From the NCBI GenBank assembly GCA_963738575.1, contig CAVTWY010000004.1, forward strand, positions 1-64,000: a DNA stretch of 64,000 bases. The letters are read 5' to 3'. Every line of letters begins with the position of its first letter. Positions within the stretch are counted from its first letter, which is position 1. Below the pieces are notes generated by a model, which had not been told where the DNA came from, ran no database searches, and was given only the letters and a program-made list of their open reading frames with translations. Origin of the DNA: CAVTWY01 sp963738575. Lineage in GTDB: Bacteria; Pseudomonadota; Gammaproteobacteria; Burkholderiales; Burkholderiaceae_C. Of the stretch, positions 7,898-15,693 are shown in pieces. A program made the translations under genes and the position numbers.

Positions 7898-8201
7898 CGT
7901 TAACGCGCCAAGATTACAAAAAACCAAACGAACACAAGGAGCAACCACAATGCCGTAGCAGGTTGCCCTCAGCCGTGCGCGAGGGGGCGTTGAAGAAGTG
8001 ATGGAGAAGCGGTTCAGACCGTGGGTTGATCAAGCCGACGCAAAACTAGGGCAAGCCTTGTGCAAAGCCCGGTAGCGAGATGGGCATCAACCTCGCGATT
8101 GACCATCAAGGCCAGTGGCACGACCGGTGCTGCGCCAACAGGCCGGATATAAGACTGCCGTTGACTCGCCAACCAAAACTTCCAAAACACCCTTGCCACA
8201 C
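7898..8201 (+). ncRNA. Candidate bridge RNA/seekRNA region of the IS1111-type element
   Basis: About 300 bp of non-coding DNA between the transposase stop and the right subterminal repeat, where IS1111-group elements encode their guide RNA. Stem-loops are visible: GGGC/GCCC enclosing 8050-8071, then GCGAG/CTCGC around 8074-8096 with a loop of about 12 nt, then a GGC/GCC-rich stem near 8113-8140. The final segment contains GGCCGGATATAAGACTGC. Location is supported by family knowledge; exact RNA ends and the target- and donor-binding loops are not resolved. Confidence 0.5.
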
Positions 8202-8230
8202 GGGAGGCGTCCATATAAGTTTTGCGACGG

Positions 8231-8315
8231 GGCTTCAAGACCGAGCATCGCAGCGCAGTCGATGCGCAGCATCGACCGTCACAGTGTGAGCCCCACCCGC
8301 CCACCGCAAGCCGCC
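8231..8315 (-). repeat. Right arm of the split palindromic repeat plus shared module
   Basis: 8287-8315 is the exact inverse of 6569-6597. 8231-8262 is the inverse of 6453-6484 with two mismatches in 32 bases. To its right, 8316-8378 is a C/A-rich low-complexity tract (CAACAA/CAACAG-like units) that runs up to the fur stop codon. No gene is supported between 8216 and 8379. Confidence 0.85.
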
Positions 8316-8379
8316 AACCCAAGCACCAACAACCCACCACAAGCACAACAACAGCAACAGCAACAAAAACAAAGAAAAT

Positions 8380-8808
8380 CTACCCCCCCCGATGCGGGCA
8401 ATCCTTCTTCGTGCAGTGCGCATACAGCGACAACGCATGCTCCGCCAAATCAAACCCGCGCGACTGCGCCACCGTGCGCTGCAGCGCCTCGATCTGGGCG
8501 TCAAAAAACTCCTCTACCCGTCCACAGTCCAGACACACCATGTGATCGTGGTGCTGCCCCTCGTTGATCTCAAACGTCGCCTTGCCCGACTCAAAATGAT
8601 TGCGCGACAACAAACCCGCCTGCTCAAACTGCGTCAACACCCGGTACACCGTCGCCAGGCCAATGTCTGAGCCCTGGCCCAGCAACACCCGGTACACATC
8701 CTCGGCCGTCATGTGACGCTGGCTGCCGCGCTGAAACACCTCCAGCACCTTGATGCGAGGCGTGGTGGCCTTCAGGCCCGTGCTCTTGATCTCATCGGCG
8801 TTTTTCAT
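8380..8808 (-). CDS. fur: Ferric uptake regulator Fur
   Basis: 142 aa from the ATG at 8808 (MKNADEIKSTGLKATTPRIK). A longer frame to 8898 would run into the divergent bamE promoter. The winged helix (RHMTAEDVYRVLLGQGSDIGLATVYRVLTQFEQAGLL) and the metal-binding region HHDHMVCLDCGRVEEFFD are intact, with a final CTKKDCPH cysteine pair. Role: Fe2+-dependent repressor of iron uptake genes. Divergent from bamE, an arrangement conserved across many beta- and gammaproteobacteria. Confidence 0.95.
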   Translation of the reverse strand: MKNADEIKSTGLKATTPRIKVLEVFQRGSQRHMTAEDVYRVLLGQGSDIGLATVYRVLTQFEQAGLLSRNHFESGKATFEINEGQHHDHMVCLDCGRVEEFFDAQIEALQRTVAQSRGFDLAEHALSLYAHCTKKDCPHRGG

Positions 8809-8912
8809 GCGCAGGGGGTGCTTTGATGGGTTGGCGCGGGCTTGCGTGCGATGGTTAGAATGAATTTCACCATACCACCGTGCTCGCACGGCTTTCATTG
8901 GAACCCATCCCC
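8809..8912. promoter_or_regulatory. Divergent fur/bamE promoter region
   Basis: 104 bp separating the two divergent starts. An A/T-rich patch with TTAGAAT at about 8855-8861 and TTTCACCATACC following it is the only plausible promoter core. I do not see a convincing Fur box. Confidence 0.4.
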
Positions 8913-9443
8913 ATGCCCCGGCTTACCCTCACTGCCGTCACCTTGATCATGCTCGCCAGCGCGCCCATGTGGAGCGGTTGCACCAGCCTGCTCAGCGACG
9001 GCTTGGCGCGCGTCACGCCCTACCGGGTTGAAATCGTGCAAGGCAACGTTGTCACGCGCGAACAAGTTGCAGCCGTCAAACCCGGCATGACCCGTGACCA
9101 AGTTCGAAATGCCTTGGGTGCACCTTTGCTCACTGACGCCTTCCACGGCGATCGCTGGGACTACGTCTTCACCATGCGACGCCAAGGGCTCGAACCCCAG
9201 CGGCGCAGCCTCGTTGCCTGGTTTTCGGGTGACGCCCTGAAGAAAATTGACGCGCCCACCGACCTGCCCAGCGAAAACGAATTTGTCGCCGGCATCGTCA
9301 AAACGACCGTTGCGGCGACCGTGCCCAAGCTCGTGTTGACCGACGAAGAGCGCCGCGCACTGCCCCCACCCGCCAAGCCTGAAACGCAAGCCGCTGCACC
9401 CAGCGCAACACGGCGCACCTACCCTCCGCTGGAACCCCGGTGA
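8913..9443 (+). CDS. bamE: Outer membrane protein assembly factor BamE (lipoprotein)
   Basis: 176 aa from the ATG at 8913; the upstream ATG at 8880 would add 11 residues before the signal peptide. The signal sequence ends in a lipobox (SAPMWSGC), giving a lipidated cysteine. The SmpA/OmlA domain follows: YRVEIVQGNVVTREQVAAVKPGMTRDQVRNALG and WDYVFTM. The C-terminus is a longer Pro/Ala-rich tail than in E. coli. Role: accessory component of the BAM complex in the outer membrane. Overlaps dapB by 4 bp. Confidence 0.92.
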   Translation: MPRLTLTAVTLIMLASAPMWSGCTSLLSDGLARVTPYRVEIVQGNVVTREQVAAVKPGMTRDQVRNALGAPLLTDAFHGDRWDYVFTMRRQGLEPQRRSLVAWFSGDALKKIDAPTDLPSENEFVAGIVKTTVAATVPKLVLTDEERRALPPPAKPETQAAAPSATRRTYPPLEPR

Positions 9444-10186
9444 GCGCCGAGCCCTTGCGCATCGCCGTGGCCGGCGCATCGGGCCGCATGGGGCAGATGT
9501 TGATCGAGGCCGTGCATGCGGCGCCCGACTGCACCCTGAGCGGCACGCTCGACCTGGGCCAAGACATCCGGCAGGGCCTTCAGGGCGCCCAGGTGTTGAT
9601 CGACTTCACCCGGCCCGAGGGCACGCTGCAGCACTTGGCGGTTTGTCGTGATTTGGGCGTCAAGGCCGTGATCGGAACCACCGGTTTCAGCGACGCTCAA
9701 AAGGCGCAAATCCAAGCCCACGCGCAGCATGGGGCCATCATGATGTCCCCCAACATGAGCGTGGGTGTCAATGTGATGCTGCGTTTGATCGACATGGCAA
9801 CTCGCGCCTTGGCCGAAGGCTACGACATCGAAATCGTCGAAGCCCACCACCGCCACAAGGTCGATGCGCCCAGCGGCACCGCCCTGCAAATGGGCGAAGT
9901 GGCTGCCCGTGCGCTGGGCCGAGAATTGGCCAACTGCGCCGTGTACGCCCGCGAAGGGGTTACCGGCGCGCGCGACCCTTCAAGCATCGGTTTTGCCACC
10001 ATTCGCGGGGGCAGCATCGTGGGCGACCACACCGTGATGTACTGCAGTGACCACGAGCGCATCGAGATCTCCCACAAGAGCTCCAGCCGCACTGCCTACG
10101 CCCAGGGCAGCTTGCGCGCCGCGCGCTTCTTGGCAGGCAAGTCGACCGGCCTTTACGGCATGGACCACGTGTTGGGTTTGGCCTAA
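9440..10186 (+). CDS. dapB: 4-hydroxy-tetrahydrodipicolinate reductase
   Basis: 248 aa starting at GTG 9440, which overlaps the bamE stop (GTGA). The N-terminal nucleotide-binding motif is VAGASGRMGQ, and the DapB signature EAHHRHKVDAPSGTALQMGE holds the catalytic His/Lys residues. The dimerisation/substrate domain ends with GLYGMDHVLGL. Role: NAD(P)H-dependent step of lysine and diaminopimelate synthesis in the cytoplasm. Translational coupling to bamE is likely. Confidence 0.96.
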   Translation: MSAEPLRIAVAGASGRMGQMLIEAVHAAPDCTLSGTLDLGQDIRQGLQGAQVLIDFTRPEGTLQHLAVCRDLGVKAVIGTTGFSDAQKAQIQAHAQHGAIMMSPNMSVGVNVMLRLIDMATRALAEGYDIEIVEAHHRHKVDAPSGTALQMGEVAARALGRELANCAVYAREGVTGARDPSSIGFATIRGGSIVGDHTVMYCSDHERIEISHKSSSRTAYAQGSLRAARFLAGKSTGLYGMDHVLGLA

Positions 10187-10212
10187 AGCCTCGGCGCCGA
10201 CACCACATCGCG

Positions 10213-10881
10213 ATGGGCAACGGCTTCGCTCAGTTCTGGCTCTCGGGTGACGGCATCATCCGCAGCGTGGCGGCTTTGCTGCTGTTGATGTCAGTGGCGT
10301 CATGGGTGCTCATCGTCTGGAAGGCCTGGGTGCTCAAGCGCTCGGCGCATGACCTGACACGCGCCATCCCCCAGTTTTGGGGCGCACCCTCACTGCGGGC
10401 CGGCCGCGACCAGTTGGCCAAGGCTGACCGCGAGTGCGTGCTTCTGCCGCTGGTCGACGCCGCCACTGCCAAGCCCACCGTGGGTGCGCTCGAGGGCCAC
10501 GCGCAGTTGTCGTCTCAGCTTACGCGGCGCCTGCGTGACGCCATGCACCGCTCGCTGCGCCACTTGCAGTTTGGTCAGGTGGTGCTGGCGTCCATCGGTA
10601 GCACGGCACCCTTTGTGGGTTTGTTTGGCACGGTTTGGGGCATCTACAACGCGCTGGTCAGCATCGCAGGTTCGGGCACCATGTCGATCGACAAAGTGGC
10701 CGGTCCGGTGGGTGAGGCGCTCATCATGACGGCCGCAGGCTTGGCGGTTGCCATCCCCGCCGTGCTGGCCTACAACTTGTTTGGCACCTGGATTGCCAAC
10801 AGCGAGGCTGAGCTTGAAGGCTTTGCGCACGACCTTCGTGAGTTGGTGGCGCAGGGCGCGGTCGCCTCCAGCGCTGCCTGA
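10213..10881 (+). CDS. MotA/TolQ/ExbB proton-channel family protein
   Basis: 222 aa inner-membrane protein with three hydrophobic segments (about 15-38, 117-140 and 165-188). The conserved ExbB/TolQ core is present: VLASIGSTAPFVGLFGTVWGIYNA and GPVGEALIMTAAGLAVAIPAVLAYN. The paired ExbD/TolR gene starts 14 bp downstream. Role: energises outer-membrane transport (TonB) or cell-envelope constriction (Tol). No tolA, tolB or tonB is adjacent, so which system it serves is undecided; the ExbB type is slightly more likely from length. Confidence 0.9.
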   Translation: MGNGFAQFWLSGDGIIRSVAALLLLMSVASWVLIVWKAWVLKRSAHDLTRAIPQFWGAPSLRAGRDQLAKADRECVLLPLVDAATAKPTVGALEGHAQLSSQLTRRLRDAMHRSLRHLQFGQVVLASIGSTAPFVGLFGTVWGIYNALVSIAGSGTMSIDKVAGPVGEALIMTAAGLAVAIPAVLAYNLFGTWIANSEAELEGFAHDLRELVAQGAVASSAA

Positions 10882-10894
10882 TAAGACGGCCAGC

Positions 10895-11329
10895 ATGTCC
10901 TTCGGCCGCCTCGAACGCCCCCAGGGCACGCGCCCGATGAGCGACATCAACATGACGCCACTGATCGACGTGATGCTGGTGCTGCTGGTGATCTTCATCA
11001 TCTCGGCGCCACTGTTGGCAGGCAGCCTGAAGCTTGAGTTGCCCAAGAGTGATGCCGCAGCCCCCAACAAGGCAGGGGCGATCTTTGCGGTGTCGCTTGA
11101 TCAAAGCAGCGTGCTGCGGCTGGGCGACGACATCGTCGACACCGCCGCCCTGAGCGCACGAGCCCAAGCCGCTGCCAAGGCCAACGCACAAACCGAGGTG
11201 CACCTGCGCGCCGACGCCAGCGTGCCCTACGGTCGCGTTGCCGAAATCATCGGCGTGGTGCAAAAGGCCGGCCTCACCCGCGTTGGGTTGCTCACCAGCC
11301 CGGCGGGGGCTGCCTCAGCGGCACGCTGA
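10895..11329 (+). CDS. ExbD/TolR family biopolymer transport protein
   Basis: 144 aa from the ATG at 10895 (MSFGRLERPQGTRPMSDINM). One N-terminal transmembrane helix carries the proton-pathway aspartate: MTPLIDVMLVLLVIFIISAPL. A periplasmic domain follows with VHLRADASVPYGRVAEIIGVVQKAG. It forms the stator complex with the preceding ExbB/TolQ-like protein. The last codons (GCACGCTGA) are also the first copy of the tandem repeat described at 11321. Confidence 0.9.
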   Translation: MSFGRLERPQGTRPMSDINMTPLIDVMLVLLVIFIISAPLLAGSLKLELPKSDAAAPNKAGAIFAVSLDQSSVLRLGDDIVDTAALSARAQAAAKANAQTEVHLRADASVPYGRVAEIIGVVQKAGLTRVGLLTSPAGAASAAR

Positions 11330-11398
11330 TCCCGTGTTGGCACGCTGATCGTCAGTTGGCACGCTGATGCGCGCAGGCCGCACGCTGATGCGCGCAGG
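11321..11398 (+). repeat. Four-copy direct repeat (core GCACGCTGAT) overlapping the exbD stop
   Basis: GCACGCTGAT occurs at 11321, 11340, 11359 and 11380 with periods of 19, 19 and 21 bp. The first copy contains the exbD stop codon, and the last ends about 35 bp before the leuS ATG. The units look like tandem duplication of the end of exbD followed by drift. They occupy most of the exbD-leuS spacer. Confidence 0.9.
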
Positions 11399-11424
11399 CA
11401 CGCGCCTCCTACAATCACCGCGCC

Positions 11425-14073
11425 ATGAACGAAAAATACGCGCCCCCCGAAGTTGAGCAAGCTGCCCAAGCCCACTGGCGAGCCAGTGGCGCGTTCACGG
11501 TAGCCGAAGACACCAGCAAACCCAAGTTTTACGCCTGCTCGATGCTGCCCTACCCCAGCGGCAAGCTGCACATGGGCCATGTTCGCAACTACACCATCAA
11601 CGACATGATGACGCGTCAGTTGCGCATGAAGGGCATGAACGTTTTGATGCCCATGGGTTGGGATGCTTTTGGCCTGCCCGCCGAAAACGCAGCGATGGAA
11701 AAAAACATCGCCCCGGCCCGGTGGACGCGCGACAACATCGCCGACATGAAGTCGCAAATGCAGCCGCTGGGCTTGGCCTTTGACTGGACGCGCGAGATCG
11801 CCACCTGCGACCCGAGCTACTACCGCTGGAACCAGTGGTTCTTCTTGAAGATGCTTGAAAAGGGCGTGGCCTACAAAAAGACGCAGGTCGTCAATTGGGA
11901 CCCGGTGGACCAAACGGTGCTGGCCAACGAACAAGTGATCGACGGTCGCGGCTGGCGTTCGGGCGCCCCTGTCGAGCGCCGCGAGATCCCCGGCTACTAC
12001 CTGGCCATCACCCAGTACGCTGACGAATTGCTGGCCAACGTGGCCGACCCCGCAGCGCCGTCCTACCTCAGCGGTTGGCCCGAGCGCGTGCGCTCGATGC
12101 AAGAGCACTGGATCGGCAAGAGTGAAGGTGTTCGATTTGCCTTCCCCCACACGATTGCCGACGCGCAAGGCCTCTTGATTGGCGACGGCCGCCTGTGGGT
12201 GTTCACCACGCGCGCCGACACCCTCATGGGCGTGACCTTCTGCGCCGTGGCACCCGAGCACCCGCTGGCCACGCACGCTGCGGCCACCAACCCGGCGCTT
12301 GCCGCCTTCATTCAAACCTGCAAGGCCAGCAGCACCACCGAGGCCGATTTGGCCACCCGCGACAAAGAAGGCATGCGCACCGGCTTGATGGTGACGCACC
12401 CCATCACGGCGCTGCCCGTTGAGGTTTGGGTGGGCAACTACGTGCTGATGGGCTACGGCGACGGCGCCGTGATGGGCGTGCCGGGCCACGACGAACGAGA
12501 CTTTGCGTTTGCCCTGAAGTACAGCATCCCGATCACGCAAGTCATCGCCGTGGACGGCGAGCCGCACTTCGACTACCACCGCTGGCAAGATTGGTACGCC
12601 GACAAAACCCGCGGTGTGGTCATCAACTCCGACAACTTCAGCGGGCTAAGCTGCAAAGACGCCGTGGCTGCCGTCGCCAAGGCCTTGGCGACCCAAGGTT
12701 TGGGTGACACCAAAACCACATGGCGCTTGCGTGACTGGGGCATCAGCCGACAGCGCTACTGGGGCACGCCGATCCCCATCATTCACTGCACCCAATGCGG
12801 TGACGTGCCGGTGCCCGAAAAAGACTTGCCGGTGGTGCTGCCCGAGCACCTGGTGCCCGACGGCAGTGGCAACCCCCTGCGGCACTGCGACGCGTTCTTG
12901 AACGTGCCGTGCCCCACGTGCGGCCAGCCGGCCAAGCGCGAAACCGACACGATGGACACGTTCGTCGATTCGGCTTGGTACTACATGCGCTATTGCTGCC
13001 CCGACAGCGACCACGCCATGGTCGACAAGCGTCACGCCTACTGGATGGCGATGGACCAATACATCGGTGGCATCGAGCATGCGGTGCTGCACCTGCTGTA
13101 TGCGCGCTTTTGGACCAAAGCCATGCGCGACATGGGTTTGGTGGGTTTTGACGAGCCATTCACCAAGCTTTTCACGCAGGGCATGCTGCTGAACGAATCG
13201 TTTTACCGCGACGAGGCCGATGGCAAGAAGCGCTGGTTCTACCCCAGTGAGGTTGACATCACGCACGACGAGCGCGGCGCCCCCATCTCAGCAACCGCCA
13301 AGGCCGACGGGCTGCCGGTCACGCTGGGGGGCATCGAGAAGATGTCCAAGTCCAAGAACAACGTGGTGGAGCCGCGCGACATCATTCAAAAATTTGGCGC
13401 CGACACAGCTCGCATGTTCACCATGTTTGCTGGGCCACCGGACCAAAGTGCGTCGTGGTCGGATTCGGGCGCCGAAGGTTCGTACCGCTACTTGAGGCGC
13501 CTGTGGTCATCGGCGTTCAAACTGCGAAGCCGCATCGATGGCGCCAGCGATCGCGTGGCGGGAGAGTCCGCCAGCGCTGCCGACTTGCGCCACGAAGTGC
13601 ACAGCATCTTGCGCCAGGTCGACATCGACTACCAGCGCCTGCAATACAACACCGTGATTTCGGGCGCCATGAAGATGCTCAACGCCATTGAAAGCGCCAA
13701 GTTGGCGCCCACGGCGGCTGACAACGCCGCGTTGCACGAAAGCTTTGGCATCTTGTTGCGGGTGCTCTACCCAGCCGCGCCTCACATCACGCATGCCCTT
13801 TGGGGTGAGCTTGGCTATGCGCGTGGTTTTGGTGACTTGATGAACGCACCTTGGCCCCAAGTCGACCCGGCCGCCCTGATGCGCGCGTCGATCACCTTGG
13901 TGCTGCAAGTCAATGGCAAAACACGCGGGCAAGTTGAAGTGGCGGCCGACGCCGACCAGCAAGCCATCGAAGCCGCAGCCTTTGCATCACCCGACTTTGT
14001 GCGCTTTGCTGAAGGCAAGCCAGCCCGCAAAGTCATCGTGGTACCGGGCCGCTTGGTCAACGTGGTGGTGTGA
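11425..14073 (+). CDS. leuS: Leucine-tRNA ligase
   Basis: 882 aa, normal for bacterial LeuRS. The class I HIGH motif appears as HMGH (residues 49-52, PYPSGKLHMGHVRNYT) and the KMSKS loop is exact at residues 639-643 (GGIEKMSKSKNN). The editing (CP1) domain shows FTTRADTLMGVTFCAVAPEH and GVPGHDERD; a zinc-type cluster (CTQCGDVPVP, CPTCGQPAK) and the C-terminal anticodon-binding domain are also visible. Role: charging of tRNA-Leu with proofreading. lptE and holA follow, the common betaproteobacterial order, with a 1-bp overlap to lptE. Confidence 0.97.
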   Translation: MNEKYAPPEVEQAAQAHWRASGAFTVAEDTSKPKFYACSMLPYPSGKLHMGHVRNYTINDMMTRQLRMKGMNVLMPMGWDAFGLPAENAAMEKNIAPARWTRDNIADMKSQMQPLGLAFDWTREIATCDPSYYRWNQWFFLKMLEKGVAYKKTQVVNWDPVDQTVLANEQVIDGRGWRSGAPVERREIPGYYLAITQYADELLANVADPAAPSYLSGWPERVRSMQEHWIGKSEGVRFAFPHTIADAQGLLIGDGRLWVFTTRADTLMGVTFCAVAPEHPLATHAAATNPALAAFIQTCKASSTTEADLATRDKEGMRTGLMVTHPITALPVEVWVGNYVLMGYGDGAVMGVPGHDERDFAFALKYSIPITQVIAVDGEPHFDYHRWQDWYADKTRGVVINSDNFSGLSCKDAVAAVAKALATQGLGDTKTTWRLRDWGISRQRYWGTPIPIIHCTQCGDVPVPEKDLPVVLPEHLVPDGSGNPLRHCDAFLNVPCPTCGQPAKRETDTMDTFVDSAWYYMRYCCPDSDHAMVDKRHAYWMAMDQYIGGIEHAVLHLLYARFWTKAMRDMGLVGFDEPFTKLFTQGMLLNESFYRDEADGKKRWFYPSEVDITHDERGAPISATAKADGLPVTLGGIEKMSKSKNNVVEPRDIIQKFGADTARMFTMFAGPPDQSASWSDSGAEGSYRYLRRLWSSAFKLRSRIDGASDRVAGESASAADLRHEVHSILRQVDIDYQRLQYNTVISGAMKMLNAIESAKLAPTAADNAALHESFGILLRVLYPAAPHITHALWGELGYARGFGDLMNAPWPQVDPAALMRASITLVLQVNGKTRGQVEVAADADQQAIEAAAFASPDFVRFAEGKPARKVIVVPGRLVNVVV

Positions 14074-14561
14074 TGCAGCGCCGCACCTGGCTTGCCGCAG
14101 CGATGGGAGCTGGCGCCCTGGCGGGGTGCGGGTTCACGGTGCGGGGTGCACTGCCCATGTCGTTTCGCAGCATCGCCTTGGTGGGCTTTGCACCGCGCTC
14201 GTCGCTGGGGCGCACGGTGCGTGACCAACTGGCGCAATCGCTGCGCATCGAAGACGCACCCGCCAAAGCCGACGTGGTGCTGCAGGCCCTGAACGACGCA
14301 CGAGAACGCGTGGCCGTGGTCACCACCGCCAGCGGCCAGGTGCGCGAGCTGCAATTGCGTGCCCGCTTGACGTGGCGCGCCTCGACACCGCGCGGCGCGG
14401 TGTTGATCGCACCGCAAGAGCTTTTGCTGACGCGCGACATGACTTACAGTGAAACCGCCACCCTGGCCAAAGAACGTGAGGCCGACCTTCTTTACACCGC
14501 CATGGACGAGGACATGGCCATGCAAATCGTGCGCCGCCTGGCCAGCCTCAAGCTGGGTTGA
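14073..14561 (+). CDS. lptE: LPS-assembly lipoprotein LptE
   Basis: 162 aa from the ATG at 14073, which overlaps the leuS TGA by one base. A GTG at 14070 is an alternative. The short signal peptide ends in a lipobox (AGALAGCGFTVRG), giving a lipidated outer-membrane lipoprotein. The beta-rich body with SYSETATLAKEREADLLYTAM-like sequence (seen as MTYSETATLAKE) fits the LptE/RlpB family. Role: plug and partner of LptD in LPS export; lptD itself is elsewhere in this window at 24.7 kb. Confidence 0.9.
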   Translation: MQRRTWLAAAMGAGALAGCGFTVRGALPMSFRSIALVGFAPRSSLGRTVRDQLAQSLRIEDAPAKADVVLQALNDARERVAVVTTASGQVRELQLRARLTWRASTPRGAVLIAPQELLLTRDMTYSETATLAKEREADLLYTAMDEDMAMQIVRRLASLKLG

Positions 14562-14579
14562 CGCGGGCGGCCCACCACC

Positions 14580-15677
14580 ATGCAGATCAAGCTCGAACAA
14601 CTGGCGGCGTCACTGGCCAAGGGCCTGCGGCCGCTTTACATCATCCACGGTGACGAGCCGCTGCTGGCGCAAGAAGCTGCCGACGCCATCCGCGCGGCTG
14701 CACGCGCTGCGGGGCACACCGAGCGCACCGTGTTTGCCGTGTCGGGGGCCCACTTCGACTGGGGCGCGGTGCAAGGGGCGGCTCAGGCACTCAGCTTGTT
14801 TGCCGACAAACAAATCATCGAAATTCGCATCCCCTCGGGCAAGCCCGGCAAAGAGGGCTCCGTCACCTTGCAACGTTACAGCGATACCTTGTCGGACGAC
14901 GTGGTGACGATCATTCAGTTGCCGCGCCTGGATGGCCAACAAAGCAAGAGTGCTTGGTTCTCAGCGTTGGATGCAGCCGGTGTTTCCGTGCGGATCGACC
15001 CGGTGGACCGGCGACTGCTACCCACGTGGCTGGCCAAGCGAATGGCCCAGCAACAACAGCGCGTGGCCGATGGCGAAGAGGGTGAGCGCACCTTGGTCTT
15101 CATGGCCGACCGCGTTGAAGGCAACCTGCTGGCGGCGCATCAAGAGCTAAGCAAGCTGGCGCTGCTTTTTCCCGCCGGGGTGTTGACCTACGCGCAGGTG
15201 GAGTCGTCGGTGCTCAACGTGGCCCGCTACGACGTGGGCAAGCTCACCGAAGCCATCTTTGCAGGTCAGGTGGCGCGTTCGCTACGCGTGCTCGACGGCC
15301 TGCAAGCTGAGGGCGAACCGCCGGTGTACGTGCTCTGGACCCTGGCCGAAGACTTGCGCGTGCTCAAGCGTGTGCGCGAAGCCGTTGATGCGGGCCGACC
15401 ACTGCCCATGGCGCTGCGAGAGCAACGCGTTTGGGGCGTCAAAGAACGCTGGTTTGAACAAGCGCTGCCCCGGATGGCCGACCACGAACTGGCGCATTTG
15501 GTCGAGTCTGCCCATGTTTGCGACGGCATCGTCAAAGGCCTGCCCCATGCCGATTGGCCGCCCGACGCTTGGGGCGCCCTCAAACACTTGGTGCTGTTGG
15601 TGCTTCAACCGCTGGCGGCCCCCAAGGCCGAGCGCGGCCGCCCGGCCCCCCGCTGGCGCTTGGCCCTAACGGCCTAA
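14580..15677 (+). CDS. holA: DNA polymerase III subunit delta
   Basis: 365 aa. The HolA family pattern is clear: N-terminal LYIIHGDEPLLAQEAADAIR, then a RecA-like domain with LVFMADRVEGNLLAAHQELSKLALL, and the C-terminal collar domain with YVLWTLAEDLRVLKRV. Role: clamp-loader subunit that opens the beta sliding clamp. It lies 18 bp after lptE in a leuS-lptE-holA operon. Confidence 0.95.
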   Translation: MQIKLEQLAASLAKGLRPLYIIHGDEPLLAQEAADAIRAAARAAGHTERTVFAVSGAHFDWGAVQGAAQALSLFADKQIIEIRIPSGKPGKEGSVTLQRYSDTLSDDVVTIIQLPRLDGQQSKSAWFSALDAAGVSVRIDPVDRRLLPTWLAKRMAQQQQRVADGEEGERTLVFMADRVEGNLLAAHQELSKLALLFPAGVLTYAQVESSVLNVARYDVGKLTEAIFAGQVARSLRVLDGLQAEGEPPVYVLWTLAEDLRVLKRVREAVDAGRPLPMALREQRVWGVKERWFEQALPRMADHELAHLVESAHVCDGIVKGLPHADWPPDAWGALKHLVLLVLQPLAAPKAERGRPAPRWRLALTA

Positions 15678-15693
15678 AAACGCACCGGCTCGC

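Larger units (their letters stand above)
6710..8215 (+). mobile_element. IS110-family element, IS1111-type, about 1.5 kb
   Basis: The element encodes one DEDD transposase. It is bounded by a 14-bp perfect inverted pair: TATGGACGCCTCCC at 6710-6723 and its complement at 8202-8215. Subterminal inverted repeats of this kind, with no target duplication, are the mark of the IS1111 subgroup. True ends should lie a few bases outside the repeats. A short left end (about 120 bp to the transposase ATG) and a long right end (about 300 bp after its stop) also fit IS1111-type organisation. The insertion lies inside a palindromic repeat whose arms are at 6569-6597 and 8287-8315. Confidence 0.85.

Noticed and set aside
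8809..8912. Fur box controlling fur itself
   Set aside because: No 19-bp sequence close to the GATAATGATAATCATTATC-type consensus is visible.
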